Shown here: piece after piece, positions 23,620 to 35,649 of the stretch
Numbering within the stretch: position 1 is the first letter of the stretch
Layout: each line of letters begins with the position of its first letter
Source of the DNA: Epiperipatus broadwayi
Lineage: Eukaryota > Onychophora > Udeonychophora > Euonychophora > Peripatidae
NCBI GenBank assembly: GCA_028023455.1
Contig: JAQFVV010006199.1
Location: 6,520,972 to 6,584,971 of the forward strand
DNA length: 64,000 nt
Reading direction: 5' to 3'
Notes under the pieces: generated by a model
What the model was told of the DNA's origin: nothing
What the model saw: only the letters and a program-made list of their open reading frames with translations
The model's database searches: none
Made by a program: the position numbers and the translations under genes

Positions 23620-25040
23620 AATTTAAGTTCAAAAGAATGAGAAAATGAAATACATTATATTTAAAAAATATTAATAAAACATTTATTAAATATATATATT
23701 CAAGAAAAAATATTCTGATAATTGATTTTGTCTGTTTTATAATTTGGAAGTTAAAATAAGCATTTCAGTTTTATTTCTTTAAACAATCCAAAGCTAATGA
23801 GCTACACACAATATATCTCTCCCAAGATAATATTTGTTGTCCTTAATTCTTTCAAATGTTTTACACACTTTTAATATAATATAATTCAATCTGCATTGTT
23901 TATATAGATAACACAATTTTTTAATAAACACATAAACATTTGCCTCCCAACAAATTTAAAATATGGTTGATAAACATGTAACCAGCTAAATTTTAAAACA
24001 TTAATTGCAAAAATGAAGACCCAATCAAATTATATATCAAGTAGAGATTAAAAGTATTATTATAGTAAGTACATTTTTCAAAGTTTAATTTAATATCTTC
24101 AGTTCATAGTTACTCTTCTCCAACAAACTTTTTTATCTAGCTACTTTACCCCTAATTTCTATCTAGATTATTTATAATTTTAGCTCGAATTGGAGTAATA
24201 TTTATGATCGTAGTTTTACATTTTTCCATGTAACTACTGCTGATCAATAGTGACAGAATTGTAAAGCCATCTTTTGATTTTATTGGAAATTTTTTTATGT
24301 TGTATTGAAAATATGTTTTTTATGCAGTAACAGTTTTATTATACTATTAATAGGGAAAGGTTGTTCTTGAATGTATGCTATTATTCCCATTTAATCCTTT
24401 TTTGCACATGTGTCACTTTTTTAATTTTTCATATTCTTGATTAATTCCAAAAATTGCATATAATCTCAACAATTATCAAAGTATTAAACATATTAAGAAA
24501 AAAATCTTGACAAGTTTTTATATGATGAATTTCTAGAAACAAAATTAGTCTTAATCAAATATGATTCTTATGGATTTTAGATATACCAACTTTTTCTGAA
24601 ATATATATGTTAAATACTCTTTTTTTTTTAAACATCATAGATGTTTCATTAAGTCAGAAAAAAGTAGAATAACATTATAGTTAGAACAATTCCATATATT
24701 TATGGCCTACATAAAATCCATAGGAACTATGTTCCAATAAAATTACTTTAGTTCTAGAATTTAACCATGTCAAATTTATCAAAATTTCTTCTCAGGATTC
24801 TTAATCATTTTGTATATAAGGCACAGATCTTTGGCAGAGATTTTAAGAATGTTTTGAAATTAATCAAAACCATGAAAATTGAAAGAACTGACATATTGGA
24901 AAGTTTATTTGCAAATCTATTGTGGGGATAAAGCATTGTCTATTGTAAGAAAAAAAAAATATTATTTATATTTTTTGCATAACATCAACTATATAGAAAG
25001 ACATATATTGATGAAACAAGCCTTTTCATTTAAAAATGAA
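23620..25040. other. Intronic or intergenic AT-rich stretch
   Basis: This lies upstream of the minus-strand terminal exon. No further exon, RNA gene or transposon could be seen. Confidence 0.55.
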
Positions 25041-25047
25041 TAAAAAA

Positions 25048-25252
25048 AGCACAATATAATGATTAAAGAAGAAAAAAAACATGCATTTCTAAAATAGTCG
25101 TAAACATATATATAATTGTGAAAAGACAAGAATATTAGACAGATAGAAAAAATAAAAGCACAATATAATGATTAAAGAGGGAAAAAGCAGGCATTTCTAA
25201 AATAGCAGTAAATGTAAATATAATTGTGAAAAGACAAGAATATTGGACAATA
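25048..25252 (+). repeat. Two-copy tandem duplication, period about 109 bp
   Basis: The block starting AGCACAATATAATGATTAAA at 25048 recurs at 25157. It includes GCATTTCTAAAATAG and TAATTGTGAAAAGACAAG in both copies, with about a dozen differences. It has no coding potential and is a simple local duplication. Confidence 0.85.
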
Positions 25253-25493
25253 AATGAAAATGGATCATATTCAATTACATAGCTTAATTATTCAACAATG
25301 TTATTTATCTTTATAATTTTTATATATCTTTTTTTTATTCAATATATATTGTTGATATTCCTTATCTTTTTAAATATAATTATTTATTGTTTGTTTTTAA
25401 TTAAAAAAAACAAAATTAATAACAATAATATATATATATAAAGTAAAATATAATAATGGAAAGAAACATGAGATTAAAATTTAAAAAGACACA

Positions 25494-25757
25494 GGGAACT
25501 CTCAAATCAAAACACAAGGCAAAGATTTTATGAGAAAAAGATGGTTCCTACCTTTTTCTCTACTTAAATTTCTATATAAATAAACCAGTCACAAAGCATT
25601 TTGACCTATAAATAAGCCAGTCTCAAGCATTTTGACATAGGTCAAAATGCTTGAAACTGAATTATTTATATAGAAATTTAAGTAGAGAAGAAGATGGGAA
25701 CCATCTTTTTCTCGTAAAATCTTTGCCTTGTGTTTTGACTTGAGAGTTCCTTGTGCA
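25494..25757. repeat. Palindromic (fold-back) element of about 260 bp
   Basis: Left arm GGGAACTCTCAAATCAAAAC...GATTTTATGAGAAAAAGATGG returns inverted as CCATCTTTTTCTCGTAAAATC...TTGAGAGTTCC. Inner blocks ACTTAAATTTCTATATAAATA and TTTTGAC also pair. The arms are about 120 bp with a short centre near 25630. No convincing target-site duplication was found. A GAAA preceded by CUGAAUU or CUGGUUU is present in the arms but is not a hammerhead core. Confidence 0.8.
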
Positions 25758-25769
25758 GTCATTATTATA

Positions 25770-27315
25770 TCTGATTGGCTGTCATATAAGCATTTTTAAG
25801 ATGCATCTGACAAAGGTTTCAGCCTTACACATTATTATAATATACATATATGTATTTTAATATATATTAGTATATTTTATTATGATTTTTTTAAGACTAA
25901 TGGTGATTAAACAAATATAATGTTTCATTATAATAATAATAATCATTTATTTTAAAAAATGTGCAGTTATTTCTGTATAAATAATAACAAAACATATATT
26001 TTCAAAAAGAATTACATTCATTTATTTTCATTTTTCACATTATAATTAAAATATAATCTGTTTATGATAGTCATATTGGTTATTGTATTTCATGTTCTTT
26101 TTTGTTTTACACATTTTTTTAAATTTAAAAATTTGATATATATCACTTAGTTATTACCTTTTTTTTATGTTTAATACATATACTCCTTGATTAAACCAAT
26201 AACCCCTGATATATTTTTTGTCATGATGAAAAATAAAATCTCTAAAGAAAATTATTCTGCAGTTTGAAGTATTTTTTATCTCTGTATTTGTTTTTTAGTA
26301 CCACTTAGTCATTCCTATTTCAATTTTCACTAAAACAAAAGATAACTTAATAATTATCATTACATGATGTTTTATATACAGAAAACCAAAACAAAAAAAA
26401 AAACTATCTAAATAAATCTATATTTTTAAATATATTGATATACACACATTCCATTTTTCTGAAGTCTGTTTACTTTTAATGGTTTTATCTATCATCCTTT
26501 TATTTTCTAACATTGCTTAACTTTCTTCTTTTTTTTTTTCAACTATTGTATTCAGAATATGGAAATTTTTATAGTAAAAATTACCAGAAAAAAATGGATT
26601 AGCATCCATATTGGTGTTATTAATATAATTGTAAAGATTGAAAAAAACCTAAACAGAAATAGATAGTATCAATATAACAGAACAGATTACAATTGATGAA
26701 CTAAAATAGTTACTTACTAGATACAGGAAGATAAGAAATGTTCTTGTGGAAAACTTCTTTTGAGTTGGGAAAATGCAATAAGGAAGTTTGCAGGCCCATT
26801 GTAGAAAAGGAAGGTTTGAGTCAGACCTTTGTAGAAAACTATTGGTAAAATCTTTGTTCTCCAATGAGTGAGCAAATACTGAAAATGATAATAATGAAAT
26901 AACTATATTTTTTTGATTTTTGGTATTGTAAAAAAAAAAATATTTTTGTTTATTGAAAAAAAAAAGTGTTAAACATTTTAAAAATTGGACACAAAATAAC
27001 AGTAATAAGAATTTATGAGAAATATTAGTTGTAATGGAATGTAACTAATACTGGGCTGGCTGTATTGAAAAGTAAGGTATCACATTTTATAAATGTATAT
27101 ATATTTAAAAAAATTTAATTGAGTTTTAATATAATTTAATTCATAAGTTTGAGAGTTATTTCTTTATCTTTTGTATGATAACTAAGCAGTAAGAAAACTG
27201 CTGCCTTTTGAGGAAAAAATACTACTCAGTATATAAAAATATTAAATTCTAAATTAGATCTTTATATGACTTTTAAAGAAAAAAAAGTGTGGTGGAGATA
27301 ATCACAGGTGCCAAT
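25770..27315. other. AT-rich noncoding stretch
   Basis: No supported gene or bounded repeat. The frame at 26649-26864 (minus) has no motif or splice context. Confidence 0.55.
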
Positions 27316-27332
27316 ATATAACTACATATATA

Positions 27333-28141
27333 ATAACAAAAATAATAAATATAATGATAATTAACTATTATATGCAGTCTTTCAATCTGCAGAAGTCCTT
27401 TCAGTTAATTTCTTAACCTTTCTCAACTGCTGTTAAATTCAAAAAATCTAACAGAAGCAAATGCCATTAACTCAAATCCCATGAATCCTGGACTTTAATG
27501 TTAGCAGCTGTCTTTAATTATATTCATTTTATTTCTATTCATTAAAATATCCTCCTTAATTTTTCTTTTATTATGGTTTCTCTCTTCATGAAGAATCATA
27601 ACACTTTCAATATCAAACTTAAATTTATATTTACATGCCAAGAAAATTGAAGCAGTCATTAAATCATTATTATTTTTATTTTTCACACATTTGTATAACA
27701 ATTCATGCTAAAAAGGAGCATGAATTGTTATTCAAATCTCTGAAAAGTAAAAATAATAATGATATAATGACTGTTTCAGTTTTCTTAGATCAGGAAAGGA
27801 CATGTAAATATAAACTTAAGTTTGATATTGAAAGAGTTAAGATTCTTCATGAAAAGAGAAACTATGATAAAAGAAAAATTAAGAAGACAATTTTAATAAA
27901 TAGAAATAAAATCAATATAATTAATAGGCAAGCTGCTAACATTAAAATTCGAGACTCGTGGGATTTGAATTGATGACTTTTGCCTCCATTGTTTTTTGAA
28001 TTTAACAGCAGTTGAGGAGGGTTAAGGAATTAACTGAAAGTACTTCTGCAGATTGAAAGACTGTATATAGTAATTAATTACTGTTATATTTATTATTTTT
28101 ATTGTTATTACAATAATTTTTAATTAATGGCATTTTAATTG
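27333..28141. mobile_element. Large palindromic element (family E) with 13-bp TSD
   Basis: Two arms of about 380 bp are inverted copies around a centre near 27715 (ATTCATGC ... GCATGAAT). Markers such as CAGTCTTTCAATCTGCAGAAGT, CAACTGCTGTTAAATTC and AATCATAACACTTTCAATATC occur in both. The exact 13-bp AACTACATATATA flanks it (27320-27332, 28142-28154). The frames at 27501-27701 (minus) and 27635-27973 (plus) are the same arm sequence read outward from the centre: both contain KNKNNND/KSKNNND followed by KYKFKFDIE/KYKLKFDIE. They are therefore mirror images and not independent genes. Whether the arm once encoded a protein is unclear. Confidence 0.85.
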
Positions 28142-28154
28142 AACTACATATATA

Positions 28155-29395
28155 TAAACTTTCAATAAACTTATATAGGCTGAGATTATGTTACCATGTA
28201 AATTTAATAAGAATTTCTAAAAAAGGAATTAAAATATTTATAAAAAGCAGCCCTTTAAAAAAAGTATAGGAGTAGATAATGGATTATAAATACCATGAGA
28301 TAAAGAATAAAAATGAAATCAAAATCTGCTTTGGGGGTTATTAAAGTTTTTTAATTAAAGTATGATTATTTCTGTAAATGACATTTGGTGCACAAAATAT
28401 TTGTTTTGTGTTTTTTTTTGTTTTTGTTTTTTTTTCGATTAGAAATTCTAAAGGGAAATTCATTTTTCTTCTAATTAATTTTGTATCTGAAAGGTCTCAG
28501 TGTTGCTAGTTCACTTGCTTTCCCGTGATTTAAATAATTATAAAGTGAATCTTATTACTCTCTGCCAACATAAAAATCAATTTATTTCATTTTTTTAAAA
28601 CAGAAATTGCATTTCAAATTAAGTTACGAAGTAATATAAAATATAAAAAAAGTATATTTATATACAATATATTACAATATGTATGTTAAAAGCAGCATTA
28701 TATCAATACCAAATTTAACTCAATACTTTACGAGATTAGAAGAGAAAATTATAAACAAAAATAGTTTCCATTGTTCATAAAGCACAATAGATTAAAGTGA
28801 AAGAATATATAAAATATTAGAGAAAATTTTTGGCTCCTGTTACAGATAAACTAAATATTAACTAATAGTAAAATATATGACTTATGTAATTCTTTATGTA
28901 TGAAAGAACATCGAGGCAAAAATTCGTTCGATTTAAGCATATTGTTAAGATGAAAAATAATGAATTAGCAAAATTTTTAAATTGTATTCATCCCCCTTTA
29001 ATTATATATTATTATAATAATAGAAAATTATAGTATAGATGTAAAGAAAAAAAAAATTTTAAATATTGAAATATTGACAATTAAAGGTTATTGTCTAAAT
29101 ACTACCCAGTCTTAAATAATCCAAGGTTTGTATTTAAAAAAAATTACCAAGGGTGCATCCAAAATAATAAATGCAATAAATATATTAAATTGTTGGAGAG
29201 TTCTATCATAAGTTAGGTTTAGCAGTCACTTCATAAATATAAAAAGAAAAGTTATGGTCTTTATAAAAGTTTTTATTAAAACAATAGACAAAATGTAATA
29301 ATTGTTTACATCATTTTAATGAGAGCTTTATAATAGTTTGCTTCTTTTACTTAATTACTTATATTTTGATGCTTGTAATTGTCAATAGCAGTATC
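28155..29395. other. AT-rich noncoding stretch
   Basis: No exon or mobile element is recognisable. It lies in the proposed second intron of the minus-strand gene model. Confidence 0.5.
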
Positions 29396-29400
29396 AAAAC

Positions 29401-29452
29401 CTTCAGGCAGGACACGTGAACTCATCATGGGCCATATTTTGGAAAGTTCTGG
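29401..29452 (-). CDS. Candidate 52-nt internal exon (weak)
   Basis: On the minus strand a 52-nt open segment follows an AG (ATATTAAG) and ends before a GT (GAAG|GTTTTG). It encodes PELSKIWPMMSSRVLPE plus one nucleotide of a glycine codon. It accepts phase 0 from the exon ending at 46906 and leaves phase 1, exactly what the terminal exon at 23613 needs. Composition is richer in G/C than the neighbourhood. Against it: the acceptor lacks a pyrimidine tract, the donor is weak, and the frame runs on past both splice sites, so an old transposon remnant is possible. Confidence 0.35.
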
Positions 29453-29459
29453 CTTAATA

Positions 29460-31975
29460 TATTGTAAATGTTTCATGTAATAGATGAATGCAGAATTAAA
29501 AAGTATTCAGTAGTTCACATGGGTAGATTGAAGATAATTGTTAAGTGTAATTAAAATGTGCCACATAATAATAAAAAAATTTAAGTGTTATATAGTTTAT
29601 TAAGTCAATGTGATAACATTATGTTTAAAGTGGATATTTTTATAAATATGAAGACAGATTCTAAAAGTAAACTGAATAAATAGAATAATTAATTAAAATT
29701 CTACATATATTGTGAGCACAATGGATTCTTACTAATATCGCACACACTCGAGGAATAATAAAATAATTTAGTGGGGGGTATTTTTGTATAATATTATGGA
29801 ATTATTTTAAAAATCAAAATTTCTCAAAAAAAATCAAATCCCACCACTATTTAATAAAATACACATACTATAATGGTTTATTACTTGTAATAACAGTGTA
29901 TTTAAGCGATAAACTCACTTGGCAATGTGACAGAATTTATCTAATACAGAAATATGCCTGCTGGTATAAGTAAAACAATGTATTCAGTCTCAAAATAAAA
30001 ATTGTCAAATGATTTGAGAAATCTATATGTCATGTTTTAACTAGTCTTTACAAAACTATAATTTTAATTAATATTTAAGATTAATATTCCAGCCATAGTT
30101 TTATTTAAAAAAAATTAAAAATATATTTATAAATATAATTGTCTAATAGTTATTAAGAAAAAACTATTTAAAGTGAACAGCAAATTGTTAATAATAAAAG
30201 CTTTTGACTTTTCAAATATTGTTACACCCTAAATGATTTGTATAAAAATTGACTTAAGATGAAGAGAATTAATTATGGGCATATCATTCATAGAAATCCC
30301 ATCAGTAATGAAGTATCCATCAGGTTTGTTTTTAATTAGTGCATAACCTAGGATCTTCACCCTCTAACTAGTAATAATTAATTATCCATTTACTAAATGG
30401 TAATGGATATCAAACAAGGTTGGTTAGGGACTATTTACCTAAAAGAAAAATCCTATACTATATTCTAGATAGATTGTTAATTTCTATGTCATAAACTGTT
30501 TAAACATGAATAAAGTGAATTGCTTTTGTCTTGCTTGATGAAAATAATAAGTTGTGATTATGTAGTACTGAACCACTACAGTTTAAACTTTTCTAATATT
30601 TTAATTAATTTTAGAATAATTTATGAGCATAATGTGATATATTATCAATAGATGAGGGTAAAATGTTTTTCTACAATTATTCCATGAGATATTACTGAAG
30701 TAAGCCCAATAATTTTGTTAAAGAAGAATTCAGCATTGTATCGATGTCAGAATTTTATTCTTATGTAGAGAATGAATAGGAAAAGTTTTACAAATCATCC
30801 ACTTAAAGTTGATGTTAGGTAGTAAATATTCTACCAAGTTTTCTCATACTGTTCTTTACAGCAGACATGGTTTGCACAAGATATAAGTTGGGTACACTCC
30901 CAAGAACCCAGCCTGAATTTTTAAAAAAGGCTCATAAGAAAATGTATGGATTCTCTGTATAAATATCATTTACAATAATTTATGCATTAATATAAATGCT
31001 TTTTAGATAGAGCTAAAATTTCAAAATATTTAATTAATACATATTTTGAAATTGTTGCTTTATACACAATTAATGCACAAAATTATTATAGTATAATTAT
31101 GAGGTTTATCACCTGTGTATATGTACTATAAATCCAATAATAGAATCTGCTAATAAATGATTAATGGACTCAGATAGCTAGCATCACAACTTTGATTTAA
31201 AGGACTTGCACCTGTGAACATCCATTGTGTTACAGAAATTTCAAAATAATTAGACTGGCACAAGATTTTAGGATTTCATATGACTTTTAAAAAAAGTCAT
31301 CAACAATCAGTGACAAAGAAAATTTACATCTAAATTAGTTTTTGAAGGTAATAGTATTAATTGAAAATAGATTTAAAGTCTGAAAACCTATTCTAATATT
31401 TTTTTTATGTGAATGAAATCATGAATTTGAAAGAACAATATTTATTCAAATGTTAGCAAGCACTGCATCTTTATTTGAGAGGAGATTTTGGCAGAGTAAA
31501 AATGTTTGAAGAGATGATTCAAGATGTTCTTATCAATAAAGGATTTTTTTTTAGTTCTTCAAATGATGAAATATATTATTAAAAATATTTTAGAAGCCTA
31601 TACAGATTTATTATTGCATTTGAAAAAAAAAAGTTAACAATATCAATAAGCATGGCTTCAGCTAAATATAGTTTTTAATTAAAAATGAAATAGAAAAATT
31701 GATCAATTTTGATAATTAAAAATTATGTAGCAAAAAATATGAAAAAATTATGTAATATTTATAATACATAAAGTATATCATTTTAATGATTTTAATAAGT
31801 ACATAGGTCAGCAACTCTGAAAATATAGGAACATGATTGTTCATATATAGGTTTAAGTTGTATATAGAGATGTACTCATACCTTGCACTTATGATAAATA
31901 AATTATTGTAATAAAATTTAAAACCTATAAATATATTTTCTGGCTTTGCATAATTGTTTTTTTTTATTAAGGAAA
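29460..31975. other. AT-rich noncoding stretch
   Basis: No bounded element, RNA gene or exon could be supported. Frame 31716-32012 (minus) is tyrosine-, isoleucine- and asparagine-rich with no motif. Confidence 0.5.
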
Positions 31976-32145
31976 ATATATATATACTACTACAGTAATA
32001 ACTGAAACACACAGGCTTATTATATACCTGGGTTTATATATGTGATATATAGGGTATATGAGCACAGACTTTCACATGACCAACAACTCTCCACACTATC
32101 TCATAACACTGATACACTTGAACACATATATGTTGAAAAGATAAA

Positions 32146-32202
32146 TAATCACCAATATACGTATTTCATGCTAAACCAGCAATCATCAGTTGATCCAGAT
32201 TC
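32146..32202 (-). ncRNA. Type I hammerhead ribozyme (family A), apparently intact
   Basis: On the minus strand: AAUC-UGG-AUCAA, core CUGAUGA (rc of 32183-32189), stem II hairpin UGCU-GGUUU-AGCA with a flanking U-U, GAAA (rc of 32164-32167), stem III AUACGUAU (self-complementary, including the last A of GAAA), cleavage-site A at 32156, then UUGGU-GAUU. Stem I pairs AUCAA with UUGGU (one G-U) and, past a UGG bulge, AAUC with GAUU. All invariant core residues and a UA cleavage dinucleotide are present. Short loopless stem III and an internal loop in stem I are typical of hammerheads from Penelope-like and retrozyme-type elements. The U-U at 10.1/11.1 may reduce activity. Confidence 0.85.
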
Positions 32203-32448
32203 AACTAATTGATGGTTTAGCATGAAATATGTATATTGGTGATTATTTATCTTTTCAACATATATGTGTTCAAGTGTATCAGTGTTATGAGATAGTGTGT
32301 AGAGTGGTGGGTCATGTGAAAGTCTGTGTTCATATACCTGACAGTTGAAGAGTTGGAGAGTGGAGTAGATTGAAGCCTGTCCATTAAAGTATGAGGATTG
32401 GCTATCTTAATATATATCTGAGCACTTATAGCATATATGTGTAGAGAT

Positions 32449-32510
32449 GGTAATCTGGACCAACTGATGATTGCTGTTTTAGCATGAAATACGTATATTA
32501 TTTATCTTTT
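32449..32510 (+). ncRNA. Hammerhead ribozyme with deleted stem I strand
   Basis: AAUCUGGACCAA, CUGAUGA (32464-32470), stem II UGCU-GUUUU-AGCA, GAAA (32486-32489) and UACGUAUA are intact. The expected UUGGUGAUU reads UU then AUU: seven bases (GGTGATT) are missing compared with the sister copy. Without the second strand of stem I it should not self-cleave in cis. Confidence 0.7.
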
Positions 32511-32639
32511 CAACATATGTGTTCAAGTGTATCAGTCTTATGAGATAGTGTGGAGAGTAGTGGGTCATGTGAAAGTCTGTGCTCATATATCCTATATACT
32601 CCTACAGTATGAACCATTTTTTTGCAAGTAAATTAAATT

Positions 32640-35600
32640 AGTTTAGTCCTAATCCTGATAACAGGTTCCTTGTTGAATGGCAAAATTTGTGATCTGAAGG
32701 TACCTTCAGGTTGTCTATACCCACTGTTTATGTTTGAATGTCATTATTTGTCAACTAATAAGTGATATCTATATTTAGATTATTCCAAGCAAGAGGCTCT
32801 TTGTCTGACAGCATGGTGCACCCAAGGGTCTCTATAGAGATGCTCAGGTGCCAGAAGATGATCCCTGTTCTTTATTATATAAATAATGTTCTTGCATATT
32901 GTCCATGGATAAACACCATCCTGTTTAAATATGAAGTGATTTCTTGTTAACCATACAGCGTGGAATAAGAAGATTGCCAATTTTATCGTGGCGAACTTGC
33001 CACTCATCATAGCATTATTAATTGATAAGATAGTCCTATCAGCAGGCAACACTCTATCTATGATATTCTGCCTCACTAGTTTTAAGAAAGAATATTGAGA
33101 GAAAATGTGTCTGATGGTTTTATCCTCGGCTTTGCACAGACCGCATGTTGCTTCAATCCTAGAATACCCTGTTATTCACCCAAAAATGGTTTGTCTGGAG
33201 CGACATTAGATTAAACTTTATTATGAAATCTATATACTTAGCCTCTATACTCCAATGTCTTTATTTTTTAATTAGCAATGTTGTGGTTATTTTGAGCTCT
33301 GTGGGTAGTTCAGCAATGACTGGGTTCATATATTTGTATTCCTGTCAGTAGGTCTTTTTAGTTTCTATGATCAATCTTGTAAACTTAATGAATTTACTCA
33401 CATATGCTAATAAATCCATAGCCCACTTACTCTGGATAGGCAGTGGTGTATTGTTGGGCTTTATATCTTCTTGCGATGATTGCACAGGTACTTTTGCATA
33501 CATCACTTTCAACATTGTTAGTGATCTTTGTTACATAAAATGTATTAAGAGCATGCAAACCAAGCTCATTCAGGTCTTTCAGTTTCTGCACCTTGACTAA
33601 GCTAATGGACACACTTTTCCTCTTCCAGATAATGCCGGTGCAGATCGAGTTTATTGCATTCTGAAAGGATTTGGTTGACTTAAGAATTGACATATAATAT
33701 TTGATGTGCAGAAACTATGTTAATCAGTGCCATCTTGCCAGGGAGTGACAAGTAGATGCCTGGGAGAGCACTCTGAAGTTTTCTTGGTCTTCTCCAGTAT
33801 TTCTGTCCTGCAGTGCTCTTCTCATAGCCATTCTGGACAGCACTACAGGGAATCCCAGAAAGCATTGGGGCTGGCCTGAATATCTAGAAGTATCATCAAG
33901 CACCTGTAGATCTTCCAGGTAACAGATTTTTCAAGGTTGATCTTCAGCCTATATCTTCCAGTGTTATTTGTCCAGAAGTTGGTATAATTTTGGCAAATAT
34001 TTTTGTGATGGGAGGAAGATCATGATGTCATCCACATATGAGATGTTGTGGACTTCCTCCCTCAGCACCCGGACATATATCCCTGGTAGATGTTTCTCTA
34101 CACCTGTTAGCAGAGGATTGATATAGGCTATGAAACATAAGGTGCTAAGTGGCAACCCTTAGGGTATCGACAGGTGAGGCTTAAATCCTGGGCCAAGGGA
34201 GCCATCTAAGGATGTATATACAGATCTATTCAGCAGCAAGTTGAATTATTCAGATATAAACTCTTGCGATTCTGTAGGGCTCAAGTAGTGAAAATAGCTC
34301 TGCTGGCACTATGGAGTCAAGTGCTGCTGTGAAGTCCACCTGCACCACAGAAGGTCCAGATGCTTGCTTGGTTCTTACATGCTCCACCAATATGGCAAAT
34401 CTCTTCACTCTTTCAATGGTGAATGAAACCTTGCGGGTGAATTGATGCAAAGAAACTTACTGAGCAGCTGAATCTTATACTTAACCAGTGACTCTATAGT
34501 TTAATTAATAGTGGTGTTACAGATATTGGCCTTGTATTCGATAGTGGAGAAAGGTTTAGTGGCTTCTTGACAAATGGAACAAATGCAATGGGGTATAGGT
34601 CGGGGATGCTCTGAAAATTCCCGGCCAGTACATCAATGACTCAATGGACTATTGTAATTGTAAATTGCTCAAATGCAATAATACAAATTGCAGAATTCCG
34701 TGGAAACCCTGATGGATTTCTCAGGATAAGATTGCAGCCAGTGGAGCATTTGCTTCTCGGTAATGGCATGCACTTGTGATGTTTCATTTCCCTGCCAAAC
34801 ATTTCCTATTTCAAATCTAAAGCTTTGTAATTTTTTTCTAAAATGGTCATCGATTTTGCTCAGCATTGAACTTCCTAAATCATTTTGGTTGTCGATAGTT
34901 ATCATTGAGGGCATTGGCCTTTTCTTTGCACCAATCACTTATCTCAGGTAGCCTTGCGTCCAGTTGTTTTTTATGGATAAATGGATCTTGGCTCTTTTTA
35001 CTGTGATGTAATTTACCAGCCTTTTGTTTATCACTGTACTGCTTTTTAAGGCTAAGGATCTCTTCCACCCCAGCCTCTGTAGATGTCAGTTCACTAAATC
35101 TCTCCACTATAAGGTCTAACTCTCTAAGAAGTCTTGTGGGCTCCTTAGTTCTCCTGGCTAAGGTGTTAATAAGAGAACCTAAAATTTCCATGAATGCTGA
35201 TCATGCATGGAGTGATTCTAATGATAGGAGCTGCACCTTGTGCAAGAGAATATACCCCTCTGAGAATATCCATTCAGGCGTATTTTCTTTATTCAATAAT
35301 CTGATGGTTTTTGCATTGATCGAAGGAGTCAGTGACAGAGGATCTAATTGATGGGAAATTAACATGGCTAAATGATCGGAGTAGGTCACCAATTGTAATT
35401 CCACATTCAGGTCATGATAAATTTCTGGGCTATAGTAAAGTAAGTCTATTAATGTTCTGTGCTGCCATGTGTAGAATGAAAAAGTGTTTTGTGGTAAACA
35501 TCCCTCTCTACACAATAGCACCCAGTTAAGTGTATGCAGATATTTTTGGTTGAATTTTTGATAGCTCATGTTAAAATCCCCAAACAACCTGATTCTTCAA

Positions 35601-35640
35601 AAAGTCATGCTAGTCCTGACAATAGGCAATAACGTTAAAA
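32640..35640 (-). pseudogene. 5'-truncated APE-type LINE (endonuclease-RT), decayed
   Basis: Minus-strand pieces appear in LINE order. An endonuclease end carries GDFN at about 35587 and the YSDHLAML motif at about 35.3 kb. A lysine-rich linker of about 100 residues follows (34880-35191). The RT then shows motif A VQVDFTAALDSI (near 34.35 kb) and motif C SYVDDIMIFL (near 34.03 kb; YVDD catalytic aspartates present). A C-terminal zinc-finger-like CGLCKAEDKTIRH (near 33.13 kb) and WLTRNHFIF complete it. Stops and frameshifts separate the fragments, but drift is lower and G/C higher than in the other LINE relics, so it is the youngest here. The first part of the endonuclease is missing. The 3' end abuts the family A element (about 30 bp away). 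The exact clade is not resolved. Confidence 0.85.
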
Positions 35641-35649
35641 CACAGAATT

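Larger units (their letters stand above)
31998..32592. mobile_element. Fold-back element, family A, with 17-bp TSD
   Basis: The left side starts ATAACTGAAACACACAGGCTTATTATA. The unit GGGTATATGAGCACAGACTTTCACATG... occurs once in one orientation and twice in the other (ending near 32340 and near 32590), so the element is a rearranged inverted multimer. Flanks TATATACTACTACAGTA (31981-31997) and TATATACTCCTACAGTA (32593-32609) differ at one base. It carries three hammerhead-related segments: an intact one (32146-32202, minus), one lacking half of stem II (about 32205-32250, plus) and one with a deleted stem I strand (32449-32510, plus). Confidence 0.85.

Noticed and set aside
25640-25700. Hammerhead core in the 25.5 kb palindrome
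   Set aside because: GAAA and a palindromic stem-III-like block exist, but CUGANGA is absent in both arms and no stem I pairing was found.
27501-27973. Two similar lysine-rich frames on opposite strands
   Set aside because: They are the two arms of one palindrome read outward; there is no evidence that either is expressed.
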